Assembly: GCF_002018875.1 (NCBI RefSeq)
Contig: NZ_MVOL01000001.1
Coordinates: forward strand, 186,001-250,000
Reading direction: 5' to 3'
DNA from: Pseudomonas sp. MF4836
GTDB taxonomy: Bacteria; Pseudomonadota; Gammaproteobacteria; Pseudomonadales; Pseudomonadaceae
DNA: 64,000 bases
Part shown: piece by piece, positions 49,795 through 60,177 of the stretch
Layout of the letters: the number at the start of each line of letters is the position of its first letter
Position numbering within the stretch: the first letter of the stretch is position 1
Program-made: the position numbers and the translations under genes
The notes under the pieces: model-generated
What the model was told of the DNA's origin: nothing
Databases searched by the model: none
What the model saw: only the letters and a program-made list of their open reading frames with translations

Positions 49795-52700
49795 GGGGGT
49801 ATGCCGAGCTGCACTGCTTGTCGAACTTCAGTTTCCAGCGCGGTGCCTCCAGCGCCCGCGAGCTGTTCGAACGGGCCCGGGACCAGGGTTATCAGGCCCT
49901 GGCGATCACCGATGAATGCACCCTGTCCGGGATCGTGCGCGCCTGGCAAGCCTCCCGGGACAGCGGAGTGGCGCTGATTGTCGGCAGCGAACTGCGCATC
50001 GAGAACGGCCCGAAACTGCTGCTGTTGGTGGAGAACCTGGAGGGTTACCAGAGCCTGTGCCGGCTGATCACCCGTGCCCGGCGCCGGGCGGAAAAGGGCC
50101 AGTACCGGGTGCTGCGTGAGGATTTCAGCGAACCCTGGCCTGGCCTGTTGGCGCTGTGGCTGCCGGATGCACTCGATGCACCGGCCGACGGCCATTGGCT
50201 CAAGGGGCTGTTTGGCGAGCGGTTGTGGCTGGCGGTGGAGTTGCACTGCGGCCAGGACGATGCCCGGCGCCTGGCCGGGTTGCTGGCGCTGGCGGCGCAG
50301 TTGCAGATCAGGCCCCTGGCCACGGGCGACGTGCACATGCATGTGCGCGGACGCCGGGCGCTGCAAGACACCATGACCGCGATCCGTCATCACCTGCCGG
50401 TGGCCGAAGCCGGGCAGCGCCTGCACCCCAATGGCGAGCGCCATCTGCGCAGCCTCGAAGCCTTGCGCAGCCTGTACCCGGCGGCGCTGCTCGAGGAGTC
50501 GCTGCACATCGCCCGGCGTTGCACGTTCGACCTGGGCCAGTTGCAGTACCAGTACCCCCGGGAGCTGGTGCCCCAGGGGCATACCTCGGCCAGTTGGTTG
50601 CGGCAGCTGACCACCCAGGGCTGCGCCTGGCGCTGGCCACGCGGTGCACGGCCCGAGGTGCTGGCACAGATCGAGAACGAGCTGGAGCTGATCATCGAGC
50701 TCAGGTACGAGAGCTATTTCCTCACGGTGCACGACATCGTCACCTTCGCCCGCAAGCAGCACATCCTGTGTCAGGGCCGTGGCTCGGCGGCCAACTCGGT
50801 GGTGTGTTTCGCCCTGGGCATTACCGAGATCGATCCCGATCGCTCGACCATGTTGTTCGAGCGCTTTTTATCCCGCGAGCGCAACGAGCCGCCCGACATC
50901 GACGTCGACTTTGAACACGAGCGCCGCGAAGAAGTGCTGCAGTACGTGTTCCGCCGTTATGGTCGCCATCGCGCGGCGCTGACCGCGGTGGTCAGCACCT
51001 ACCACGGCGCCGGCGCGGTGCGCGATGTGGCCAAGGCCCTGGGCCTGCCGCCGGACCAGGTCAATGCCCTGGCCGACTGCTGCGGCCACTGGAGCGACAC
51101 CCCGCCCAGCACTGAGCGCCTGCAGGAAGCCGGCTTCGACCCCGACAGCCAGGTCTTGCGCCGGGTGCTGAGCCTGACCGGGCAGTTGATCGGTTTTCCC
51201 CGGCACCTGTCCCAGCACCCGGGGGGCTTCGTGATTTCCGAGCAGCCCCTGGACACCCTGGTGCCGGTGGAAAACGCCGCCATGGCCGAGCGCACCATCA
51301 TCCAGTGGGACAAGGACGACCTGGACATGGTCGGCCTGCTCAAGGTAGATATCCTGGCCCTGGGCATGCTCAGCGCGATCCGCCGCTGCTTCGACCTGAT
51401 CCACGCCTATCGCGGCCAGCGCTGGAGCCTGGCGTCGATCCCTGCCGAGGACGCGGCGACCTACGAGATGATCAGCCGCGCCGACACCATCGGCGTGTTC
51501 CAGATCGAGTCCCGGGCGCAGATGTCGATGCTGCCCCGGCTCAAGCCCAAGACCTATTACGACCTGGTGATCGAGGTGGCCATCGTGCGCCCGGGGCCGA
51601 TCCAGGGCGGCATGGTTCACCCTTATCTGCGGCGGCGCAATAAACAGGAAGCGGAAACCTACCCGTCAGCCGAGCTTGAGGCCGTGCTCAAGCGCACCCT
51701 GGGGGTGCCGCTTTTTCAGGAGCAGGTGATGCAGATCGCCATGGTCGCCGCCCAATACACCCCCGGCGAGGCCGACCAGTTGCGCCGCTCCATGGCCGCC
51801 TGGAAACGCCACGGTGGCCTGGAGCCGCACCGCGAGCGCCTGCGCGGGCGCATGGTCGACCGAGGCTACAGCGAAGCATTTGCCGCGCAGATCTTCGAGC
51901 AGATCAAGGGCTTCGGCAATTACGGCTTCCCCGAATCCCACGCCGCCAGTTTTGCCTTGCTGACCTACGCCAGTTGCTGGCTCAAGTGCCATGAGCCGGC
52001 GGCCTTTGCCTGTGCCCTGATCAACAGCTGGCCCATGGGTTTCTACAGTCCGGACCAGATCCTCCAGGATGCCCGCCGCCATCAATTGCAGATTCGTCCG
52101 GTGGACGTATGCGCCAGCGCCTGGGATTGCAGCCTGGAACCGCTGCCCGGTGCGCAGCCGGCGCTGCGCATGGGGTTGCGCATGATCAAGGGCTTTCGCG
52201 AGGAGGATGGGCGACGCATCGAGGCGGCGCGCCAGCAGCGAGGGTTTGTCGATATCGCCGACCTGGGCCTGCGGGCCGAGCTCGACACGCGCGCCCAGGA
52301 ACTGCTGGCCGATGCCGGGGCCCTGCGCGGCCTGGCCGGCAACCGCCATCGGGCGCGCTGGGAGGTGGCGGGGGTGCAACAGCAACTGGGCCTGTTCGCC
52401 GGCCTGCCGAGCCAGGAGGAAGCGCCGGTGGCCTTGCCGGACCCCAGCGTGGCGCAAGACCTGCAAGCCGACTACCTGAGCCTGGGCACCACCCTCGGCC
52501 CGCACCCCCTGGCCTTGCTGCGCGACGAACTCAAGGCCCGGCGTTGCCGCAGCTCGCGGGAACTGCTGGCGCTGGAACACGGGCGGCCGGTCAGCGTGGC
52601 CGGGTTGGTCACCGGGCGCCAGCGTCCGGGCACGGCCAGTGGCGTGACCTTCGTCACCCTGGAAGACGAGTTCGGCAACGTCAATGTGGTGGTCTGGCGT

Positions 52701-52865
52701 GACCTGGCCGAGCGTCAGCGCCGGGTGCTGGTGGGGGCGCAACTGCTCAAGGTCGACGGCACCCTGGAGACCGAAGGCGAGGTCCGGCACCTGATCGCCG
52801 GCCGCCTGACCGACCTCAGCCCGCTGCTCGATGGCATCAGCGTGCACAGTCGCGATTTTCGCTGA
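49791..52865 (+). CDS. dnaE2: DnaE2 error-prone DNA polymerase
   Basis: The 1024-residue protein is a C-family polymerase with an N-terminal PHP domain ([16 protein letters not shown] and [12 protein letters not shown]), palm Asp residues in [15 protein letters not shown] near residue 370 and a third Asp in [11 protein letters not shown] near 520, a helix-hairpin-helix region and an OB-fold ([13 protein letters not shown]) near the end. It extends past lesions together with ImuA and ImuB, causing damage-induced mutations. The ATG at 49791 overlaps the imuB stop. It is the last gene of the operon. Confidence 0.95.
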   Translation: MRGYAELHCLSNFSFQRGASSARELFERARDQGYQALAITDECTLSGIVRAWQASRDSGVALIVGSELRIENGPKLLLLVENLEGYQSLCRLITRARRRAEKGQYRVLREDFSEPWPGLLALWLPDALDAPADGHWLKGLFGERLWLAVELHCGQDDARRLAGLLALAAQLQIRPLATGDVHMHVRGRRALQDTMTAIRHHLPVAEAGQRLHPNGERHLRSLEALRSLYPAALLEESLHIARRCTFDLGQLQYQYPRELVPQGHTSASWLRQLTTQGCAWRWPRGARPEVLAQIENELELIIELRYESYFLTVHDIVTFARKQHILCQGRGSAANSVVCFALGITEIDPDRSTMLFERFLSRERNEPPDIDVDFEHERREEVLQYVFRRYGRHRAALTAVVSTYHGAGAVRDVAKALGLPPDQVNALADCCGHWSDTPPSTERLQEAGFDPDSQVLRRVLSLTGQLIGFPRHLSQHPGGFVISEQPLDTLVPVENAAMAERTIIQWDKDDLDMVGLLKVDILALGMLSAIRRCFDLIHAYRGQRWSLASIPAEDAATYEMISRADTIGVFQIESRAQMSMLPRLKPKTYYDLVIEVAIVRPGPIQGGMVHPYLRRRNKQEAETYPSAELEAVLKRTLGVPLFQEQVMQIAMVAAQYTPGEADQLRRSMAAWKRHGGLEPHRERLRGRMVDRGYSEAFAAQIFEQIKGFGNYGFPESHAASFALLTYASCWLKCHEPAAFACALINSWPMGFYSPDQILQDARRHQLQIRPVDVCASAWDCSLEPLPGAQPALRMGLRMIKGFREEDGRRIEAARQQRGFVDIADLGLRAELDTRAQELLADAGALRGLAGNRHRARWEVAGVQQQLGLFAGLPSQEEAPVALPDPSVAQDLQADYLSLGTTLGPHPLALLRDELKARRCRSSRELLALEHGRPVSVAGLVTGRQRPGTASGVTFVTLEDEFGNVNVVVWRDLAERQRRVLVGAQLLKVDGTLETEGEVRHLIAGRLTDLSPLLDGISVHSRDFR

Positions 52866-53083
52866 AGCCGCCCCAGGCCCGACAGGCGGCCGGTTGTGCC
52901 TGGTAAAACCCATGGCGAAGGGTGAAGCAGGGCCGGTTTTTTGGGTAATTCGAGCTTCTGTGAGCGCGCCTTGAAACCATCTGCAACGCCTATGCTCAAA
53001 GCCTGTGGGGTGGGTTATCTTGTGCCCCGCCGGGCGCCATGCCCGCGCTTCTTTTTCTGACCACGATCTAACCGGGTTCGTCG

Positions 53084-55195
53084 ATGCCGTTCTTATCTGA
53101 TCACCATGGGTGCCAAGGCTGGCAAGGCGAGATGGCAGGCCGCATTCGCGCCTTTGACTGGGCCGTCACCGACCTGGGCGCGCTCGAGCATTGGACGCCC
53201 AGCCTGCGCAGCACGGTGCAGTTCATGCTCGCCTCGCCGGTGCCGCTGGTGATGCTCTGGGGGCCGGTGGGCTACATGATCTACAACGACGCCTATGCCC
53301 AATTCGCAGGCGGGCGCCACCCGTACCTGCTGGGCTGCCCGGTGGAGCTGGGTTGGCCGGAAGTCGCCGATTTCAACCGTGAAATCATGCGCACCTGCCT
53401 CGGCGGCGGGACCTTGTCGTTTCGCAACAAAGAACTTGAATTGCTGCGCAACGGCGTGCCGGAACCGGTCTGGCTCGACCTCTATTACAGCCCGGTGGCG
53501 GGGGATAATCAGGCCCCGGCCGGGGTCATGGCGATCGTGGTGGAGACCACCGCCCACGTTATTTCCGAGCAGCGCCGGCAGGCCGCCGAGCAAGCGTATC
53601 GGGCCGAGAACGAGCGGGTGCAACTGGCCTTGAACGCCGGGGCGTTGCTGGGTTCGTTTGTGTGGGACATCAAGGCCGATCGCCTCTCGGGCGATGAGCG
53701 TTTTGCCCGGACCTTCTGTTATCCGCTGCATCAGCCCCTGGACAATCTGCCCAGCGAAATCGCCGAACGCCAGATGCACCCCGATGATCTGCCACGGGTC
53801 CGCGAACTGGTCGATTACAGCGTGGCCAAGGGTGGTCCCTACAACGCCGAGTACCGTGTGCGTTGCGCCGATGGCAGCTACCGCTGGCTGCTGGCGTGCG
53901 GCCGTTGCGAGTTCGACAGCGCGGGCGAGCCCTTGCGTTTTCCCGGGGTGCTGATCGATATCCACGAGCGCAAGATCGCCGAAGAAGCCTTGCGCCAGCT
54001 CAGCCGCAACCTCGAACAGCGGGTGGCCGACGAAGTCCAGGCGCGCCTGGCGGCCGAAGAACAACTGCGCCAGGCGCAGAAACTGGAAGCCATCGGCGGC
54101 CTCACCGGCGGCGTGGCCCACGACTTCAACAACCTGCTGCAAGTCATCTCCGGCAACCTGCACTTGCTGGCCCGGCACGAGCCGGACAACGCCAATGTGC
54201 AGCGGCGGGTGCGCACCGCGATTGCCGCGGTAGAGCGTGGGGCCAAACTGTCGACCCAACTGCTTGCCTTTTCCCGGCGCCAGCCCTTGTCGCCGGCGGT
54301 GTACAGCCTGGACAGCCTGTACGAGGGGATGGAAGAGTTGCTGCAACGGGCCCTGGGCGAAACCATCCGCATCCAGGTGCAATTGCCCGAAGCGCCGTGG
54401 TGCATCCGGGTGGACCGCAACCAGCTGGAAAACGCCGTGCTCAACCTGGCGATCAACGCCCGCGACGCCATGCGCGGTGAGGGCACTATCCTGATCCGTG
54501 GTGAAAACATCAGCCTGGATCGTGAGTTCTGCGCCGACAGGGGCATCGCCGCCGGTGACTACGTGCGCCTGTCGGTGGCCGACACCGGCGGCGGCATGGC
54601 GCCAGAGGTGCTAAAGCAGGCGTTCGAGCCGTTTTTCACCACCAAGACCGAGGGCCAGGGCACCGGGCTGGGGTTGAGCATGGTGTTCGGTTTCGTCAAG
54701 CAGAGCGGTGGCCATATCGACATGCTCAGCGTTCCGGGGGAGGGCACCCAGGTGCAGCTGTACTTCGCCCGCAGCCTGGAGCCGGAGGCGAGTGATCCGG
54801 TACTTCCCGTGCCCCGCAGCGGCGGCGGCCAGGAGCGGATCCTGGTGGTGGAAGACAACGAGGATGTGCGTAACGCCGCGGTCGAGCTGCTGGAAAGCGC
54901 GGGTTACCAGGTGCTGACCGCGATCAACGGCGATGCCGCGATGCAGTGCCTGATGGACGGGCTGGAAGTGGACCTGATCTTCACCGACGTGGTGATGCCG
55001 GGCCTGATCAAAAGCTCCGACCTGGCGCTGTGGGCCAAGTCCCGCACCCCGCCGGTCGCGGTGCTGTTCACCTCCGGGCATACCCGCGACATCATCTCGC
55101 GCAATCACCAGCTCAGCCCCGACACCCACTTGCTGAGCAAGCCCTACGGACCCCAGGCACTGACGAGCATGGTCAGGTCGGTGCTGGGTAGCTGA
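53084..55195 (+). CDS. PAS hybrid sensor histidine kinase
   Basis: The 703-residue protein has an N-terminal PAS-like domain (about 20-165), a second PAS domain (about 180-305, with a PAC motif RCADGSYRWLLACG), a HisKA domain with His346 in GGVAHDFNNLLQV, a HATPase domain (NLAINARDAM, DTGGGM, GTGLGLSMV) and a C-terminal receiver with Asp635 in IFTDVVMPG. No membrane segment is seen, so it is cytoplasmic. The signal is unknown. The receiver may act as a phosphate sink or pass to an Hpt protein. It stands alone; the gap before it is ordinary promoter space. Confidence 0.93.
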   Translation: MPFLSDHHGCQGWQGEMAGRIRAFDWAVTDLGALEHWTPSLRSTVQFMLASPVPLVMLWGPVGYMIYNDAYAQFAGGRHPYLLGCPVELGWPEVADFNREIMRTCLGGGTLSFRNKELELLRNGVPEPVWLDLYYSPVAGDNQAPAGVMAIVVETTAHVISEQRRQAAEQAYRAENERVQLALNAGALLGSFVWDIKADRLSGDERFARTFCYPLHQPLDNLPSEIAERQMHPDDLPRVRELVDYSVAKGGPYNAEYRVRCADGSYRWLLACGRCEFDSAGEPLRFPGVLIDIHERKIAEEALRQLSRNLEQRVADEVQARLAAEEQLRQAQKLEAIGGLTGGVAHDFNNLLQVISGNLHLLARHEPDNANVQRRVRTAIAAVERGAKLSTQLLAFSRRQPLSPAVYSLDSLYEGMEELLQRALGETIRIQVQLPEAPWCIRVDRNQLENAVLNLAINARDAMRGEGTILIRGENISLDREFCADRGIAAGDYVRLSVADTGGGMAPEVLKQAFEPFFTTKTEGQGTGLGLSMVFGFVKQSGGHIDMLSVPGEGTQVQLYFARSLEPEASDPVLPVPRSGGGQERILVVEDNEDVRNAAVELLESAGYQVLTAINGDAAMQCLMDGLEVDLIFTDVVMPGLIKSSDLALWAKSRTPPVAVLFTSGHTRDIISRNHQLSPDTHLLSKPYGPQALTSMVRSVLGS

Positions 55196-55387
55196 ACCCC
55201 GCGGCCTAACTGTGAAGCAGTGCATAAAACCGACAAACATCGGCGACAAGCCCTGGGGCAGGCTATAGGCTGCAAAGTTGTACTAACTTGAACTGAAACG
55301 ACACCGAAAAAAGTGTCGACAGGGCCTCATGACAACAGACTTCGTCTTGCGCGGGTTGAACTAGACAATTGATTGGGACGTACCACT

Positions 55388-55651
55388 GTGATCTCCAACC
55401 TTGAACTGCGCAAAATCGTCGAATCAAGTTTTCTGCCCCTGTACTGCCAATGCACCATCGGTCACGACGGGGTGATGACCGTGCGCATCAGCGACCCAGA
55501 CAGTGGCCGGGTCGACCTGCTGGTGACCGGCATCGCCACCGCGGCCTTGACCAGCTCCCGGGCAATTGCCGAACTGATTGCCGAGCTGCGCTACGACCTC
55601 AATCACACCGGCCTGAGCGATAACCTGGGGGGCCGCCAGTTTCGCGCCTGA
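55388..55651 (+). CDS. DUF1652 domain protein
   Basis: The 87-residue protein begins at GTG with [23 protein letters not shown] and ends with a helical LIAELRYDL segment, the usual form of DUF1652 proteins that are common in Pseudomonas. A 5' extension to 55373 is open but unlikely. The role is unknown. The 190-base gap before it, AT-richer than average, could hold a promoter. Confidence 0.75.
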   Translation: MISNLELRKIVESSFLPLYCQCTIGHDGVMTVRISDPDSGRVDLLVTGIATAALTSSRAIAELIAELRYDLNHTGLSDNLGGRQFRA

Positions 55652-55844
55652 GCCTCGCGGCGCTGCCACCGCCGGGCCACCGCAAGAGAGCCGGGCGAGC
55701 ACTGGCATTGAACATTCAGCGCCTGTCGTTGCCCCAATAGCTGGGCGGCCTGCCTGCGTCGGCGATGCATCGCGCCGGGCAACTGTGTGATGATCCGCGG
55801 TCTGGTCGCTCTTCACTTCCTGGCACCCGACACAAGGCTGGCTC

Positions 55845-58511
55845 ATGACTTCGCAGCGCACACCGTCCCCTGATTCCACAGCGTCCTCCCTGCCTTTGAA
55901 CAGCTCGGGTTTCGTCCGGGTGCGTGGCGCCCGCGAACACAACCTGCAGAACGTCGACGTCGATATCCCCCGCGATGCCCTGGTGGTGTTCACCGGCGTC
56001 TCGGGCTCGGGCAAGTCGTCCCTGGCGTTTTCCACCCTGTACGCCGAAGCCCAGCGTCGCTATTTCGAATCGGTGGCGCCCTATGCCCGGCGCCTGATCG
56101 ATCAGGTCGGAGTGCCGGATGTCGACTCCATCGAAGGCCTGCCGCCGGCCGTGGCCCTGCAACAGCAGCGCGGCACACCCAGCACCCGCTCTTCGGTGGG
56201 CAGCGTAACCACCTTGTCCAGTTTGATCCGCATGCTGTATTCCCGCGCCGGCAGCTACCCGCCGGGGCAGCCGATGCTGTATGCCGAAGACTTCTCGCCC
56301 AATACCCCCCAAGGCGCCTGCAGCCAATGCCATGGCCTGGGCCGGGTGTATGAGGTGACCGAGGCGTCGATGGTGCCCGACCCCTCGCTGAGCATCCGTC
56401 AGCGGGCCGTGGCTTCCTGGCCCCTGGCGTGGCAGGGGCAGAACCAGCGGGACATTCTGGTGACCCTGGGCTATGACGTGGACATTCCCTGGAGCCAGCT
56501 GCCGAAAAAACAGCGCGACTGGATTCTCTTCACCGAAGAAACCCCCACGGTGCCGGTCTACGCCGGGCTGACCCCGGCCCAGACCCGCGAAGCCCTCAAG
56601 CGCAAGCAGGAGCCCAGTTACATGGGCACCTTCAGCGGCGCCCGGCGCTACGTGCTGCACACCTTCAGCCATAGCCAGAGCGCGCTGATGAAAAAGCGCG
56701 TATCGCAGTTCATGCTCGGCAGCCCGTGCCCGCTGTGCGACGGCAAGCGCCTCAAGCGCGAGGCGCTGTCGGTGACCTTTGCCGGGCTGGATATCGGCGA
56801 GTTGTCGCAGATGCCCCTGCTGCAACTGGCCGAGGTGCTGCGCCCGGTGGCAACGCAAGGCTACCTGGCCGAGGCCGAGGAGGGCGGCGCGGTGCTCAGC
56901 CACCAGCAGACAGCGGCGGCGCGCCAGCAGCGGGTCGCCCAGGGTGCGCCGGGGCATGCCGGGGCGCCGGATGTGCGGCATACGCCGAACCTGTCCCTGG
57001 AAAAACGCCTGGCCGCCCAGCGCATCGCCCAGGACTTGCTGGAGCGGGTCAGCACTTTGACCGACCTGGGCCTGGGCTACCTGGCCCTGGAGCGCAGCAC
57101 GCCGACCCTGTCCTCCGGCGAGCTGCAACGCCTGCGCCTGGCGACGCAATTGGGCTCGCAACTGTTCGGCGTGATCTACGTGCTCGACGAGCCTTCTGCC
57201 GGCCTGCACCCGGCGGATGCCGAAGCCTTGTTCGAGGCGCTGCAACGGCTCAAGGCCTCGGGCAATTCGCTGTTTGTGGTGGAACATGACCTGCAGACCA
57301 TGCGCCGCGCCGACTGGTTGATCGATGTCGGCCCGGCAGCCGGCGAGCAGGGCGGGCAGGTGCTGTACAGCGGTCCGCCGGCCGGCCTGGCCGAGGTCGC
57401 CGCGTCCCAGACCCGGGCCTATCTGTTCGGCGAACAGGCCCCGGTGCCGCGCACGCTGCGCAAGGCCGAGGGCTGGCTGCGCCTGGAGGGCATCACCCGC
57501 AATAACCTGTGCGACCTCAGCGTCGAATTCCCCCTGGGCTGCTTTACCGCGGTGACCGGGGTGTCGGGTTCGGGCAAGTCGAGCCTGGTCAGCCATGCCT
57601 TGCTGGAACTGGTGGGCGCGCACCTGGGCAAGGCGTCGAGCAACGAGGAGCCGGAAGAACTCAACCTCGAGGACGATGCGCCGCAAACCAGCGGCGGCCA
57701 GGTCAGCGCGGGGCTGGAGCAGATCAAGCGCCTGGTGCAGGTCGACCAGAAACCCATCGGCCGCACCCCGCGCTCGAACCTGGCGACCTACACCGGGCTC
57801 TTCGACCAGGTGCGCAAACTGTTTGCCGCCACCCCCGAAGCCCGAGAGCAGGGCTACGACGCCGGGCAGTTTTCCTTCAACGTCGCCAAGGGCCGCTGCC
57901 CGGCGTGCGAGGGTGAGGGTTTTGTCAGCGTCGAACTGCTGTTTATGCCCAGCGTTTATGCGCCGTGCCCGACCTGTCACGGGGCCCGCTACCACCGGCA
58001 GACCCTGGCCATCGAGTGGCAGGGCTTGAACATCGCCCAGGTGCTGCAACTGACGGTGCTCGAAGCGCTGGCAGTGTTCGCCGAGCAGCCGGGCATTCGC
58101 CGCGCGTTGCAGGTGCTGCACGATATCGGCCTGGGCTACTTGCGACTGGGGCAGCCGGCCACCGAGTTGTCCGGGGGCGAGGCGCAGCGCATCAAGCTGG
58201 CCACCGAGCTGCAACGCAACCCGCGCGGCGCCACCCTCTACGTACTCGATGAGCCCACCACCGGCCTGCACCCGCGGGACGTCGACCGGCTGCTGGAGCA
58301 GTTGGACAACCTGGTGCAGGCCGGCCACAGCGTGGTGGTGGTCGAGCACGAAATGCGCGTGGTGGCCCAGGCCGACTGGGTGATCGACATGGGCCCGGGA
58401 GCGGGCGACCAGGGTGGCCGGGTGGTGGTCAGCGGCACACCGCAGCAGGTGGCGAAAAACCGCAAGAGCCGCACCGCGCCATTTCTGGCCCAGGCCCTGG
58501 GGCAGGCATGA
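55845..58511 (+). CDS. uvrA2: UvrA paralogue without the UvrB-binding domain
   Basis: The 888-residue protein has two ABC modules: Walker A motifs GVSGSGKSS near residue 51 and again near 571, signature [10 protein letters not shown] near 423 and [10 protein letters not shown] near 771, and zinc Cys pairs (CSQCHG, CPLCDG, CPACEG, CPTCHG). Between [10 protein letters not shown] and the zinc module the usual UvrB-binding domain is missing, so it passes directly to [13 protein letters not shown]. It belongs to the UvrA2 class, thought to act in DNA damage tolerance or drug resistance without UvrB. The start is the ATG at 55845. Confidence 0.88.
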   Translation: MTSQRTPSPDSTASSLPLNSSGFVRVRGAREHNLQNVDVDIPRDALVVFTGVSGSGKSSLAFSTLYAEAQRRYFESVAPYARRLIDQVGVPDVDSIEGLPPAVALQQQRGTPSTRSSVGSVTTLSSLIRMLYSRAGSYPPGQPMLYAEDFSPNTPQGACSQCHGLGRVYEVTEASMVPDPSLSIRQRAVASWPLAWQGQNQRDILVTLGYDVDIPWSQLPKKQRDWILFTEETPTVPVYAGLTPAQTREALKRKQEPSYMGTFSGARRYVLHTFSHSQSALMKKRVSQFMLGSPCPLCDGKRLKREALSVTFAGLDIGELSQMPLLQLAEVLRPVATQGYLAEAEEGGAVLSHQQTAAARQQRVAQGAPGHAGAPDVRHTPNLSLEKRLAAQRIAQDLLERVSTLTDLGLGYLALERSTPTLSSGELQRLRLATQLGSQLFGVIYVLDEPSAGLHPADAEALFEALQRLKASGNSLFVVEHDLQTMRRADWLIDVGPAAGEQGGQVLYSGPPAGLAEVAASQTRAYLFGEQAPVPRTLRKAEGWLRLEGITRNNLCDLSVEFPLGCFTAVTGVSGSGKSSLVSHALLELVGAHLGKASSNEEPEELNLEDDAPQTSGGQVSAGLEQIKRLVQVDQKPIGRTPRSNLATYTGLFDQVRKLFAATPEAREQGYDAGQFSFNVAKGRCPACEGEGFVSVELLFMPSVYAPCPTCHGARYHRQTLAIEWQGLNIAQVLQLTVLEALAVFAEQPGIRRALQVLHDIGLGYLRLGQPATELSGGEAQRIKLATELQRNPRGATLYVLDEPTTGLHPRDVDRLLEQLDNLVQAGHSVVVVEHEMRVVAQADWVIDMGPGAGDQGGRVVVSGTPQQVAKNRKSRTAPFLAQALGQA

Positions 58512-58646
58512 TCTGGCGCAAGGATGGACGACGAACGGTTACCGCTGGTCCGATTGGCGGTCGACAGACCCCGGGGGGCGAGGCCATTCTGGTAGGCGAC
58601 ACGCGCGGTAACGTGCTTGTTTCCGATCAATAAACGGAGGTGTTCC

Positions 58647-58880
58647 ATGCCGGTGATTCACGACATTTATCAAGACCTGAGCCGCAGCAAAGAAGACATT
58701 CAACAGTGCCGGGCCAACGACCCCCACTTGAATGCGCTGTTCGACAAATACTCCACGATCGATGCTCAGGTCGTTCAAGCGGAGGCCGCTGCCGCCGCCG
58801 ATGATGAAGTGAGGAAACTCAAGGAAAAACGCCTGCTGATCAAGGACGAAATTTCCCAGAAACTCACCGCCCGCTCCTGA
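58647..58880 (+). CDS. YdcH/DUF465-like small helical protein
   Basis: The 77-residue protein has the pattern of the DUF465 (YdcH) family: a helical core with LFDKYSTIDAQVVQAEA and the RLLIKDEISQKL ending. Members are small coiled-coil proteins of unknown role. An ACGGAGG site precedes the ATG. It stands alone between uvrA2 and the next repeat region. Confidence 0.8.
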   Translation: MPVIHDIYQDLSRSKEDIQQCRANDPHLNALFDKYSTIDAQVVQAEAAAAADDEVRKLKEKRLLIKDEISQKLTARS

Positions 58881-58908
58881 CACCATCCCCACCCTCAACC
58901 CGCGGCTA

Positions 58909-59048
58909 CACCCGTAGCCGCTGCCGCAGGCTCGGGCCGCGTTCGGACGCTGGCCCTGACCAACGCCGAAGATATGCCTGACAAACCTCCGGCGCTTTCC
59001 AGGGCCAGCGCAGTCTTGTGCCTCGGCAGCGGCTACGGGCTACGGGTG
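58909..59048. repeat. Inverted-repeat pair, REP-type element
   Basis: The left half (58909-58959) has CACCCGTAGCCGCTGCCG and ends CTGGCCCTG; the right half (59001-59048) reads CAGGGCCAGCG, then CGGCAGCGGCTACGGG and GGGTG. The two halves are imperfect inverted copies, and both match the repeat at 46129. The right half overlaps the end of the SMP-30-like gene. The gap holds no gene. Confidence 0.6.
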
Positions 59049-60149
59049 TTTTTGCAGCGCCAGGTTCAGGGGCAGGCGCGCCATGTGGCGGGCAGTGAGT
59101 GAGCCGAAATACAGGTGGTCGCCGTACTCGCGCACCGTGGTGATCGGCGAATAATTGCCGCTGCTGGCGTCCTGCAGGTTGGCAATCACCCGGCCCTGGG
59201 TATCGAGGCCCAGGACAAAGGCGCGTTTCTCCACCGGTTTGGGCAGCACCGTCAGCGCCCGCACCACCATCTTGCGGACCAACGGGTAACCGGCCGTGGC
59301 GTCGAGCAACGGATTGCGCGGGGCATACAGCGCCACCCAGAACCGGTCACGGCCATTGAAACTCAGGTTGTCCGGCAGCCCCGGCAGGTTGTCGATAAAC
59401 AGATCATGGCTCCCGGCGCGCTCGCCCTTGAGCCAATAGCGGCTGATGCGATAGGCGCCGGTCTCGTTGACCAGCACATAGGCTTCGTCCGGCCCCAGGG
59501 CGATGCCGTTGGCGAACTCCAGGCGGTCCAGCAGCACCTCGGTCTTGCCGTTCTGGAAGTCATAGCGCAACAAACGCCCGTCGCCGCCGTGCTCGATCAC
59601 CGCTTCGCCATCCTGGCCGTAACCCCAGCGGCTGCTGGCGTCGCTGAAATAGGCGTAGCGCCCGGCGGCGTCCACCGCCACATCGTCGGGGAAGCCGAAT
59701 TTCAAGCCATTGGCCTCGGTGCTCAAGACACTCAACTGGCCTTGGGTATCCAGCGCTAGCAGGCCCTTGATCCCGTCGGCAATGATCAGCCGCCCATCGG
59801 GGTGGCGCGCCAGGCCCAGGGGCCGGCCGCCGGTATTGACCAGGACCTTCAGCAGCTTGCCATCGAGGCTGGTCTGGATCACTCGACCATCGTGCAGGCC
59901 GCTGAGCAATTGGCCGTCTTCCAGCAGCAGGGCTTCGGGGCCGTCGATATCCCGGGCACCCACCCCTTCAAGCCCCTTGAGGCGCTGGTTGTCGGCATAG
60001 GGGCCGTTGCTCAGGGACGGCGCCGGCGAAGGGCTCCAGGCCACGGGCTGGACCCGGGTCGGGAGCAGCAGCAAAAACGCGGCAAGGGCGACAATCAGCA
60101 GCAACAGCAGACGACCCGTTTTGAATCGGCGGGGGGCGATCGGGTTCAT
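59040..60149 (-). CDS. SMP-30/gluconolactonase-like protein, membrane anchored
   Basis: The 369-residue protein has an N-terminal membrane anchor (LLLLLIVALAAFLLLLP, about 13-29) and a beta-propeller of the SMP-30/strictosidine synthase type, with GPEALLLEDGQLLSG near the start and FPDDVAVDAAGRYAYFSDAS and LEFANGIALGPDEAYVLVNETG later. The substrate is unknown; lactonase activity is typical for the family. It is the second gene after the fatty acid hydroxylase fusion on the same strand, 28 bases apart, so the two likely form an operon. Confidence 0.85.
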   Translation of the reverse strand: MNPIAPRRFKTGRLLLLLIVALAAFLLLLPTRVQPVAWSPSPAPSLSNGPYADNQRLKGLEGVGARDIDGPEALLLEDGQLLSGLHDGRVIQTSLDGKLLKVLVNTGGRPLGLARHPDGRLIIADGIKGLLALDTQGQLSVLSTEANGLKFGFPDDVAVDAAGRYAYFSDASSRWGYGQDGEAVIEHGGDGRLLRYDFQNGKTEVLLDRLEFANGIALGPDEAYVLVNETGAYRISRYWLKGERAGSHDLFIDNLPGLPDNLSFNGRDRFWVALYAPRNPLLDATAGYPLVRKMVVRALTVLPKPVEKRAFVLGLDTQGRVIANLQDASSGNYSPITTVREYGDHLYFGSLTARHMARLPLNLALQKHP

Positions 60150-60177
60150 GGCACGGTGACTCCTGTCCGGGGCAATG

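Noticed and set aside
52866..52892. GCCGCC/GGCGGC inverted repeat after dnaE2 as terminator
   Set aside because: The stem is short, has a 12-base loop and no T run, so it does not fit an intrinsic terminator.
55716..58349. 877-codon open frame on the minus strand across uvrA2
   Set aside because: It is an antisense shadow of a well-identified ABC protein gene and shows no domain of its own.
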